From positions 372,001-436,000 of the forward strand of contig NZ_CP047027.1 in NCBI RefSeq assembly GCF_009797025.1: a DNA stretch of 64,000 nucleotides. The letters run 5' to 3'. The position numbers were made by a program, and so were the translations under genes. The DNA is from Cellulophaga sp. L1A9. Its GTDB lineage: Bacteria; Bacteroidota; Bacteroidia; Flavobacteriales; Flavobacteriaceae. This document shows positions 37,988-49,300 of the stretch, one piece after another; position 1 is the first letter of the stretch, and each line of letters opens with the position of its first letter. The notes under the pieces were generated by a model that saw only the letters and a program-made list of their open reading frames with translations, searched no databases and was not told the DNA's origin.

Positions 37988-39046
37988 ATGATTAATTTAT
38001 ACGCTACTCAAATAGAAAGTATCTCGCTTCATCGTGTAGGTAACAAAAATAAGAATGAAGCTGTTTTCTTATCAGAAACACCACATAGTTTAAATGACGA
38101 AACTACGGGCTTACTAAAAGAATATTTCTTTAAGCCTTTTAGAGAAAAAGAAGAAAATTATTTCAATTTTTCTAATGATGTAGATGTAGAATTCAATGAG
38201 ATGTATAAAATTTCTTCTGAGATTTTTGCAGATCCAGATAGTATTCATGCAAATTCTAAAAAAATTGCTTCCTACCTTTATGAACAATCCAACCACCCTC
38301 ATATTAAAAGTGGTGAAGTTTATGTTGCTCATTTAAGTGGCGTACTTTTAGACAACGTAAAAGTAGATGCTATCGGAATTTTTAAGAGTGAATTAAAACA
38401 TGATTTTATTCAGTTTGAAGAAAAAGGCAGCAATTTAGATATTGTGATACAACAAGGAATCAACATCAATAAATTAGACAAAGGATGTTTAATTTTTGAT
38501 ACAGGGAAAGAAGAAGGATACAAAGTTCTTTCTGTAGATAGCAACAGATACGATTCTAAATATTGGTTAGAAGAATTTTTAGGAGTAGAACCGCTTTCTG
38601 ATGATAACTTTAAGACTAAAAATTATTTAAAGTTTTGCCAGAACTTTGCAAAAGATGTTGTTTTACCTGCGGAAGATAAACAACAAGAAGTACTTTTCAT
38701 GAACAGAGCCGTGAATCATTTTGCTAAAAATGATTCTTTCGAAGAAAGTACTTTCTTAAATGAGGTAATGGAAAATCCAGATTTGATTCCAGAATTCAAA
38801 AATTATAAAACAGAAAAAGGACCTAAATACAGTGTTGAGGATATTTCTACATTTGATATTGCCAACAAAGCAGTTTCTGATGCAAGAAAGAAGATTAAAA
38901 ATGTTATTAATTTAGATACTAATATTCAAATAAAACTAGACTTCATCAATCCTGAATCAGCAGAAAAATATGTTGAAAAAGGATGGGATGAAGAAAAACA
39001 AATGTATTATTATCTAGTGTATTTTAATAAGGAACAAAAAAGCTAA
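37988..39046 (+). CDS. Nucleoid-associated protein (NA37/YejK family)
   Basis: 352 aa, single-domain cytoplasmic protein. The start MINLYATQIESISLHRVGNK and the central KGCLIFDTGKEEGYKVLSVD, SKYWLEEFLGV are typical of the Bacteroidetes branch of the 37-kDa nucleoid-associated protein family (NdpA/YejK), which binds the chromosome. Length fits the family. The stop codon ends at 39046 and the opposing gene's stop begins at 39047, so the two genes meet tail to tail with no spacer and no terminator between them. Confidence 0.88.
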   Translation: MINLYATQIESISLHRVGNKNKNEAVFLSETPHSLNDETTGLLKEYFFKPFREKEENYFNFSNDVDVEFNEMYKISSEIFADPDSIHANSKKIASYLYEQSNHPHIKSGEVYVAHLSGVLLDNVKVDAIGIFKSELKHDFIQFEEKGSNLDIVIQQGININKLDKGCLIFDTGKEEGYKVLSVDSNRYDSKYWLEEFLGVEPLSDDNFKTKNYLKFCQNFAKDVVLPAEDKQQEVLFMNRAVNHFAKNDSFEESTFLNEVMENPDLIPEFKNYKTEKGPKYSVEDISTFDIANKAVSDARKKIKNVINLDTNIQIKLDFINPESAEKYVEKGWDEEKQMYYYLVYFNKEQKS

Positions 39047-40129
39047 TTAGAGATTAATTCTATGTTCCATGATTTGTTTCATGCTAACATCTTCATAATT
39101 ACGTTTTACAAAATCTAGGGCGAGGTTTAATACTTCGCCCATTTTTTTACAAGTTTTAAAATCTACATCTAAAGTAAGATCATAAATTTCTGATTTTAAA
39201 AGTTCTGTATTCGCTTTGGTTGAAATATTATCTACCAGACAAGCCCTTAACAATCTTTTAATTCTATTCCCCGAACTTTTTATTCTTTTAGCTACAATAG
39301 AACGTTCTTCAATTTTATATTGATCTACCGATTTTGATTGTAATTTAGCCCTAACCAACTCTACCATCTGGTAATTTTCTTTAAAAAACTGAGGCCTATA
39401 TACTTTTAATTTGCCCTCATAACATTGCTGGTCAAAATCAATGGCTCTAATTTTATACACCACATGATCAAAATCGTGGGTGGGTACAATCACATAATTA
39501 TAGGACCGCATATCACCCAAAAGGCGAATCATACAACGTTCATTAAATTTCACGAACTCTTTTGCCAATTGTGATTTTTCTGTTTCCGTACATTTAGGCA
39601 ACATCTCTTTAATAAACACATCGCCTGGAATACCAGCAATATGTTCCTCTATTAAAGTGTTCTTATAGACCAAAAAATTTAAATTATAAGGCGATAACAT
39701 ATGCTCTAATTCTAATCCATATATTCTAGAAGCATCCGTTTTTTTTACGTAAAAATAGGTGAAATTATCATTTAAAATATTTCTAACTTTTATTCTAAAA
39801 GGTTTAGAATTTCCAAACGTACAATAATCAACTGCATCAACATTTAAGTACTCAAAGATCTGATCGCCACCATCGGATAATAAAATAGAATATACTTTCT
39901 TCAGACTGATATCAATCTCCTGTCTTTCAAATTCGGAATAATATACGCGTACCCACAGACTATCCTCATCATTAGAATCATAAACTACGATAGAGCCTGA
40001 AAAACGAAGTAAATCCTCATAAAAAATAGGAATTTCTATATTTCTATTATATAATTCTAGGTAATTATTAAGCTTTTTGCTCACTGGATAAGCAGGCTTT
40101 TTTTGCGACATTAATTTTTCTTCAGACAT
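39047..40129 (-). CDS. Uncharacterised protein with kinase-like motifs
   Basis: 360 aa, cytoplasmic (no signal peptide or membrane segment). I do not recognise a named family. The middle part has an order of motifs like the APH/HipA-type kinase fold: a strand with paired lysines (FYVKK, 126-130), a helix with glutamates (GLELEHML, 138-145), a hinge-like LIEEHIAGIPGD (159-170), GDMRSYN (205-211) in the position of the catalytic HGDxxxxN loop with D206 and N211, and AIDFD (229-233) in place of the metal-binding IDF(D/G). About 45 N-terminal and 110 C-terminal residues lie outside this. Kinase activity is an inference; the fold could be degenerate. Confidence 0.85.
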   Translation of the reverse strand: MSEEKLMSQKKPAYPVSKKLNNYLELYNRNIEIPIFYEDLLRFSGSIVVYDSNDEDSLWVRVYYSEFERQEIDISLKKVYSILLSDGGDQIFEYLNVDAVDYCTFGNSKPFRIKVRNILNDNFTYFYVKKTDASRIYGLELEHMLSPYNLNFLVYKNTLIEEHIAGIPGDVFIKEMLPKCTETEKSQLAKEFVKFNERCMIRLLGDMRSYNYVIVPTHDFDHVVYKIRAIDFDQQCYEGKLKVYRPQFFKENYQMVELVRAKLQSKSVDQYKIEERSIVAKRIKSSGNRIKRLLRACLVDNISTKANTELLKSEIYDLTLDVDFKTCKKMGEVLNLALDFVKRNYEDVSMKQIMEHRINL

Positions 40130-40264
40130 AAAAGCTGGCTAATTATATTGATTTGTTCTAAAGTTATTATTTATATCTAAAAAAACGAATAAATAGCTTC
40201 TTAAATCTTTACTCCTACAACAGAATAGTTTTTCCTACATAAAAAATTAAACATCATCACGCAC

Positions 40265-40299
40265 CCTATTCACTACAAAGTTACCACCATTCACAACAA
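40265..40299 (+). promoter_or_regulatory. Pair of LytTR-like cores 21 bp apart
   Basis: ATTCACTACAA (40268) and ATTCACAACAA (40289) are a near-perfect direct repeat exactly 21 bp apart, 78 bp before the adhesin start at 40367. ACCATTCAC at 40286 resembles ACCGTTCAC at 14783. The 17-bp motif at 40231-40247 lies just upstream. Confidence 0.35.
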
Positions 40300-40366
40300 A
40301 GAATTTTTATTGAGACAACATATCGCTTTATTTATGTTAAAATTTATTTTGAATTCCATTTCGAGC

Positions 40367-43300
40367 ATGAAAAAGCAACTACTCTTCCTACTTTCCTTAC
40401 TAACATTTAGTTTCGCTAGTTACGCCCAATTAAGCGACCTTCATTACTTACCGCCATTAAAACAAGGAGGAACAAGTAACACGATAACAAATCAGGCGGT
40501 ATATTTATCAACACCTGAAACTACAGCATTTACTGTTAATGTTTACCAAGGAACCAATACTACAGCTGTCAATACTTTTACCATTGATAATAGCACTCCA
40601 GCAATTTGGACTTTAGCTAACAGTAATAACAATATTACTTTAGTTGAAGATGCTAATACTGGTATAGTTTTAACAGACAGCGGACTTCGTTTTGAATCAA
40701 CCGGCGGGGAGGAATTTTATGTTAACTATAGAGGTAGTTCTACCCCACAAGCGGCCTCTTTGACTTCAAAAGGTAGAAAAGCTATGGGTACTAGCTTTAA
40801 GTGGGGTGGAATTCCTAACATTGGAAGAGATTCTTCACTTTCTAATACTTTAGGTATAATGGCTACTGAAGACAATACAATTGTTACCCTTTCTGGCTAT
40901 GATAAGGACTGCGTATTTAGATTAGGATCAAATGTCTCTGGAATTACCTCCAATAGTTACACGATAATTTTAAACGCTAATGAATCATTTGTATTTGAAG
41001 CTTATGTTGGTACTACTGGATCAACCGCACAGAGAGAAGGTTGGATAGGTGCCTCTATAGATTCTAACAAAGACATTGTTATAAGTAATGGCGCCATTAA
41101 TTTTGGTGTGATAGCAGGAAGTGCAAGTCGTGATGCTGGTCTTGACCAACCTGTTCCTGAAGAAAATTTAGGCAAAGAATATGTTTTCATTAGAGGTAAT
41201 GGTACAACAAATACTGAATTTCCTTTAATAATTGCAACACAAGACAATACAAATATTTACATTAATGGATCAACAACTCCTGAAACTACTATAGATGAAG
41301 GAGAGTATTATCAAATACCAAGTACATATTATTCAACTACAACTGCTGGTGCAAATATGTTGGTGACCACATCTAAAGATGCATATGCATACCAATGCCT
41401 TGCAGGAGCTAGCGGACAACAAACTATTGGTTTAAATTTTATTGCTCCAGTTAATTGTCTATTACCCGACAAGCTTGATAACTTACCAAGTATAACGAGC
41501 ATGGCTGGTACTACTTTAACTGGTGGTTTAACCATTATTGCGGCAGTTAATACTCCAGATGATAATATTAAGGTATATGAAGATGGTGTTGAATATACTT
41601 CTATGCCAGCCTCAGATGCAGTTGCTGGTTCTAGCAATTGGAAAACATTTTTTATTCCTAATCTTTCCGGAGATATCAGTGTTACTTCAACTGGACCTAT
41701 GGCTGTAGGTTTTTTTGGTTACAATAGTAATCGAGGAGTTGCAGGTTACTTTTCTGGTTTTGATACTGTACCTGAAGTAGTATTAGATATTAATGGAGGT
41801 GTCGTAGGAGATTGTTTCTCTGGCTCCACCATTTTTGAAGCTTCAGATGATAATTTTGATGCCTACCAATGGTATTTTGATGGAGAAATTATCGAAGACG
41901 CTAACGATTATGAATTTGCAGCCACTGCAGCAGGTGATTACTTTTTAAGAGGTACTAAAGGTCCTTGTACCTATGACTCACAAACCATAACCATTTTTTA
42001 TTGTGAACCAGAAATTGTAATAAACAAAACTGTAGACCAAGCGGAAATAACTGAAGGAGAAACGGCTACGTTTACTATTAGAGCTGAAAATTTAGGCTTT
42101 GAAAATATTACAAATTTACAGGTTACAGACAATATTCCTGCTGGATTAACATTGGTTAGTGCCAGTACTATAACAGGATCTTGGAATGGTTCTGTTTGGA
42201 ATATTGGAACTTTAGAACCAGGAAAACCAGTATTTTTAGAGCTTGAAGTGGTTGGTGATGAAATAGAAATAGAATCTCTTGTTAATATTAAGAACACAGT
42301 ATCACATACTCAAGACCAAGTCGATGAAAATATAACGGAAGACATTTTATCTGCTTCGATTATTGTTCATAATGATTTTGACAATGATGGTGTTATTGAC
42401 ATTATTGATGTTGATGATGATAATGATGGTATTTATGATAGTGATGAATGCGAAGGTGCCTTTTGCTTTGAATCTATTACAAATGAAAGTTTTGAAGACC
42501 CTATAGTAAGTAGTTTTGCACTTTTAAATGAAAATAGTGTTCCTGGGTGGTTTACCACGGCAACAGACTCCAGGATAGAAATTTGGAGATCTGGTTTTCT
42601 CGGCGTTGATTCTTATGATGGAAATCAACATGCCGAATTAAACGCCACACGTTATGGTGCATTATACCAAAATCTGTGTTTAACACCGGGTACTGTAATG
42701 AACTGGTCACTTAGGCATAGAGGTAGAGCCGGAACAGATACAATGCAACTTCGTATTGGTGCCGATTTGGCAAGTGCTACGGTACAAGCAACTATGACTA
42801 CAGGAAATACGGCTTGGGTATTATATTCTGGTACGTATACAGTACCCGTTGGTCAAACCAATACAGTTTTTGTTTTTGAAGCAATATCTACAGCAAGTAA
42901 TATATCAATAGGTAACTTTATTGATGATATTGATATTAATATTTTAGTACCAGAAAGTTGTGCAGATTCAGATGGTGATGGATATCCTAATAATATTGAT
43001 CACGACAGTGATGATGATGGTTGTACAGATGCTGATGAATTCTATAAAGACAATAATGCCGATGCTGATGATGGTGGAGAATATGGCGCAGGAATACCTG
43101 TAGTTGACCCTGATACAGGGGCCGTTATTGCCGCTTCTTATATTTTGGCTCAAGCTCCAAAAATAATATTAGAAAACACCTCAGAAGATCTTGGAGGTAC
43201 TGATATCAATGGACAAGAAATAAGTCTAGGTGACACATTTGATTATGTACTTCGTTTTCAAAACACAGGTGACGATGATGCCACAGGCTATACAATTCGA

Positions 43301-46300
43301 AATGTATTACCTGAAAACGTCACCCTTGATGATGTTGATGTCACAGGCGCAACAGGAACAACCTTCTCTCATGATGCCGTAAGCAATGAAATCATTTTTA
43401 CAATTCCAGATAATTTGGTTCAAGTAAGTGATCCTGAATATACTATACGTATAACAGTAACTTTATCTAATAACTGTTCTGAATTTGTAAATGCTTGTTC
43501 TGAAATAATTGAAAATCTTGTATATTCTACCTATCAAGGTATCACAAATACGACTACTTTTAGTGATGAACCTGGTTCTACAAATACACCAGTCTGTAGC
43601 GATGCCGCAGCTATAGCCTCTAACAGTATATTAAATGATTTGTCTAATTGTAATACTGCCAGAACAGTACAGTTATGTGGTGACGATGTTATCTTGAGTG
43701 CTGGAACTGGTTTTACAACGTACGTCTGGGCTATAGACACCAATGGTAATGGACAAATTGATTCCTCAGAAACAGCCATAAATGATGGTGATCCAGATGG
43801 TGATTCAAGTACTTTATTAGTTACATCCGTTGGAGATTATATCGTAGAAAAATCTGGTGCAACGGACTGCTCTGATTTAGTTGAACTAATTACGGTTGAA
43901 CTTTTCGGATCTACACAAACAAATCCTGTAATCGAATTTTTCAATGCAGTAAATTCTGATACAAACACTGATAATGATTTACAAGGAGAAATATTAACTT
44001 GTTCAATTGATGGTTCACAATTACCACAAATATTCTTATGTGGTGAAAATGATGAAGCAACTATTCAGTTAGGAATTACTGATGCAGATAATATTGTATG
44101 GGAGCAATTAGATGAATCTAGCTGTTCTGGTGTTGTTGACAATTGTGCAACTACAAATTTGACATGTACTTGGAATACTCTTGCAACAACTGATAATTAC
44201 ACAGTCACTGAGAGTGGTAAATTTAGAGTGGTAATTAATTACAAGAATGGATGTTTTAGTCGTTTTTACTTTAATGTTTACAAAAACACACTAAATATAG
44301 AATATATTTCTTCTGATATTTTATGTAGTACTCCTGGAAATATTAGAATAACCAATCCTATTACAAACTATGGTTTTCAATTGGTAAATGCTATTACAAA
44401 TAATATCGTAATACCATTTTCAAGCAATAATGGTCCAAATTTTGATCTGACTACCAGTGGTTCTTATATTGTGCAAATCACTCAATTAGACCCAACTACA
44501 GGAGATCCAATTGAGAATGCTTGTATCTTTGAAACTGAAGAAATTGGTATTATTGAAAAGAACTATGAGGTTAACATTACAACAACTCCTGCAGATTGTA
44601 GTGGATTTGGTACTATTGGAATACAAGCATTAAATGTTTTACCTTATTACCATTATGAACTTCGTTTAGATGATGGTACTAATTCAGGGGCTGGTACATT
44701 TTTCCAAGAACACGTAGTAGAAAATGATAACACCTACACTTTTGACAGTGTACCAACAGGAAATTATATTGTAATAACAACTACAGATGATGGTTGTACT
44801 GATACGCAAAATGTTTTTGTTGATGAATACGCCGATTTAACATTATCAGCAAGTGTAACAGAAAACATAACTTGTAATGCTGGTTTAATTACATTGACCC
44901 CTGCTGGTGGCTATGCAAATCCAAATTACAAAATGGCGATTTGGAGTAAAGATGGAGTTTCAGCGTATACTGATGCTGATGATATTCCTGACTCAGCTAT
45001 AAAAACAACAACAGATTTCTTATTCTTAGATAGCAGTGCAGCAGGTGAATACATTTTCATCGTTATTGATGAAAATAAGTGTAGTACTTTATCAAATAGT
45101 GTAACTATTATCGATTTAGGTCCAGTAGTGGTGTCAGCAAGTCATTCTCAAATTGTTTGTGCTGATTCTTCAACATCAGAATTAACAGTTACTGCTAGCG
45201 GTGGTACTGCTCCATATGAATATAGTATTGATGGAGGGGTAACCTATAAAACCACTAACGTTTTTACTAACAATAGTGCTGGTATTTATACAATTACAGT
45301 TAGAGATTCAAGCGGTTCTACAACTTCAAGATGTACTGAAACAATTGAATATGAAATTGATCAACCTTTTAGATTAACTGCCTCTGCAGCTATTTTAGAA
45401 GACGTAGCTTGTGATCCATTAGGAGCCTTGGTTAAAATACTCAACCCTAATGGTGGTGAAGCTCCATACACCTACAGTTTTGATGGTGGAACAAATTATA
45501 CAGCAATTGATGAACAACGATTAATTTCGGGTACTTATAATTTATCTATAAAAGATAATTTGGGTTGTACTTACGACATGGAATTAACTGTACCAGACAG
45601 CGTAATTGACCCATCACTTAATAGTGATGTAACCTATGACTGTGATGGTAATGGAACTATTACAATTTCTTCTAACAACACTACAGATTTCACATATAGT
45701 TATAGCCTAGATGGTACCATAAATACTCCATCTAATTCAAATGAATTTACTAATGTTGCTCCAGGAACTTACCAAGTAACTGTGGGTTACAGCAGTACCA
45801 TAAGCCCTAGTCAAAGTACATTATTTACAGAAAATTTTGGAACAGGTATTACCACTCAAATTGATGAGGTTGGAACTGGATACTGTTATGAACCTCAAGA
45901 TGGAACCGCAACAGACTGTAATTTAGGTCCTGAAGGTATCCTTGTAAATGGTGAATATGCGATTACAAGTGCTGTTACAAACCCGAATACAACTTGGAGA
46001 TCTCCAAATGACAATACTGGTTTGACTGACGGACGATTTATGGCTATTGGCGTAAGCACATTGGCTGGGAACAATAATATCATTTGGTCGAGAACAGGTC
46101 TTGAAGTTCTTGCTAACAAAGAGATAACAGTATCTTTCTATGCTTATAACATACAAATAGCGAGTGCTACTGGTGACAACCCAGAAATTCTGGTACAATT
46201 AGTAGATGCTTCAGGTACTGTAATTAGCAGTACTGCCACAACCTCAATTCCTAAAAATAATGATGCAGATGACTGGCATTTAAGAGAAGTTACTTTTAAT

Positions 46301-49300
46301 CCAGGTGCGAACACTGCTGTTGGCATAGTTTTACGTACCAATATTAATAGTGATAACGGAAACTTTTTAGTTCTGGATGATATCACAGCTTCTCAAACTC
46401 CTGAGGTTTGTGAAACTACTCAAAACTTATCTGTAATTGTTGAAGACGATCAAGAATTTAACGTGACCATATTAGGTAGTACTGACCCAACGTGCAGCAG
46501 TGACTCAGATGGAAATATACGTTTTGAAGTTGAAAATTTTGATTCAACTACAGGTTATGAGTATTCACTAGATGGTGGGACAAACTGGATTGCCGAAAGC
46601 ACTGCAATTTTCACAACCCCATCTACATTAGCGGCAGGATCTTATTCTATAATGGTTAGAAAAACTGCGGACAATACTTGTATTGCTACTTCGGCATCCT
46701 CGGTGACCTTGACAGCTCCAACTGAAATTGTTCCCGATCTACAATTAAAAGATGCGTTTACATGTTTCAACACTGGCGCTACTCTTGAAGCTTCTGCGTC
46801 AGCAGGAACTCCTGGATACGAATATCAATTAGAAGACTCTGCAGATTCAATAATTAGAGCCTATCAAGCAGAAGTAACTTTTACAAATGTGCCTGCTGGT
46901 GACTATGTTCTTAGAGTTAGAGATGCTAATGGTTGTGAAGTTGTTTCAACGTCTACTGTAACTGTTGTTGCACCTGAGGTTGTAGATTTTGACCTTACAT
47001 CAGTAGCATGCTACGATGGAACAAATAACGCTACAATTACTGTAAGCGTAACTGCCGGAAATGGAGATTACACTTTTAGAATTAATAATGGTGCCTGGAT
47101 TACTCCTACACCAACGTCAGCAACAACACATACATTCACAAATTTAGCGAATGGAACATATACCATTGATGTTGACGATGCGTACAGTTGTGGACCTGTT
47201 CAAAAAACAATTACAGTTAACCCTCAATTAAGAGGTGATGCAACATTGCAATCAGATTTAACATGTTCAGCCGATGCTGTAATAAATATGAATATTGTTG
47301 GAGGTTCTGGGGTGTATACCTATGAATGGTCAAATAGTAGTACTGGACCATGGAACGCTACTGGTTTTACCGCCAATACTTTTTCAACTAGTACAGCTGG
47401 AACTTATTATTTCCAAGCTACAGATAATGCAACTATTCCATGTGTATTTGTAACAAATGCGGTGGTAGTGACAACCCCTGACACACCTATTATAACAAGT
47501 GTTACTCCTACTGACTTAACGTGTAATGGAGACAACACCGGGTCATTAGATATTATTATTGATACAACAGTTGGTTTAGCTCCCTACACCATTAACGTAC
47601 TCAACACAACTACGGGAACTGATTATTTGGAAGAAACAACCAGCTTGACCGCAGGTACTTACACTGTTAGAGTTACTGATAGTAAAAATTGTTTTGTTGA
47701 ACAAACCGTAACAATAAACGAGCCTTTGATTGTTGATCCAAACATTACTAAAACAGATATTGTTTGTGGTGCACTTGGAACAGATTTAGGATCTATCACG
47801 GTTGACGCTTCAGGCGGAAATGCCACCTACATCTACAGATTGAACAATGCTGACTTTAGTGTTTCTGAAACTTATGACACCTCATCAGGAACTAATAATT
47901 ATACATTCTCTGATTTAGATTTTGGTGATTATAAAGTGACAGTTACAGATATAAATGGATGTGAAATTGTAACAGATATAACAATTACAACAGGACCAGA
48001 CATACTAATTACAACTTCTGGAACATCTGGTTGTACTATGGGTAGTGGCGAAATGTTAGTTGAAGCGGATAATAGTACTGGAGCTACTTTAGGTACAGGA
48101 CCGTTTTACTTTGCAATATTCCCTGCTCCCGATTTTGATATAACAGATACTACAAATTGGCATGCCTCAACAACAACTTCTCCTGCCCTGCCGTCCTATA
48201 ACTTTACTGGGCTTACTCCTGGTGTTAGTTATACTTTTATTGTGCATGATGCTAGCAGTGGATGTGAGTACTATCAAGAAGCTGATGTTCCTGTAGCAAC
48301 CAGCTCAACCTTGACGTCAACTATAGACGCAGTAACTGCTATTACATGTTTTGGTAGTGCTGATGGTATTGTAGCGTTTACTATAGATAGTTATACAGCA
48401 ACCACGGTAGATTACGAAATTTACTCTTATGCAACTAATACATCATTAGGAATCACAGGCAATATTACAGGTGCTGCTGGAGGTCCGGAAACAGAAATAG
48501 CGATGAGCTTACCGCCTGGTAAATTCTATATTTTATTTACTGAGATTGATGGGACTAATGCTGGATGTGTAAATGCCTCAGAAACTTTTATTGTTGAACA
48601 AGCACCAACCTTATTAGAAGTTACTGCAACCGCAACTAAAAATGCAAACTGTAATGAATCTGGCACAATAACAGCTGCTGGTCGTTACGGTGAAGGACCT
48701 TATGAATATCAATATTTATCAGATGTTGCTCCAGCGCCAACTGCCACTTCAGCAGGATGGGAAACAAGTACTACAAAATCAGTAAGTGCTGGTGATTATA
48801 TTGTATACATTAAAGATGCAAGCAATTGTATCCAACAAGATGCAGTAACTATAGGTTTTCATAGTGCTCCAGATATTGATACAGTAGTTGTAGATGACTT
48901 TTGTGCTGATGAAGGCGATTATTCAGTAACGGTAACCTTAGTTACACCTGATACCGCTGCTTATTTAATAAGTTTAAATGGTGGTGCTCCACAAACTTCT
49001 AATTTTGTAAATGGTGAGTTCGTGGTTACCGGATTAAGTTCATCCGCTTCTATGCAATCAATATCAGTTTTTGATGTAAACGGATGTGGAGATTTTGATA
49101 CTTTTGAAATCGCAGCGAGGTTCCAAGCTAGTGCTCAAATCACAAAATTATTGGATTGTTCTTTAAGTCCAAATGCTGAAATAACAATCGCTGCCTTTGA
49201 CGGTTACGGTACCTTCGATTATGAAATTAATGGGCCAGATTCGCAAACAAGAACTGCGCTGCCTTCTCCTACTAATTCAGTAGTTTGGGACAATGCAACA

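Noticed and set aside
40310..40366. TTG start 19 codons upstream in the SprB-repeat adhesin
   Set aside because: The ATG at 40367 gives a standard signal peptide identical in plan to the sister proteins, while the extension would bury it.
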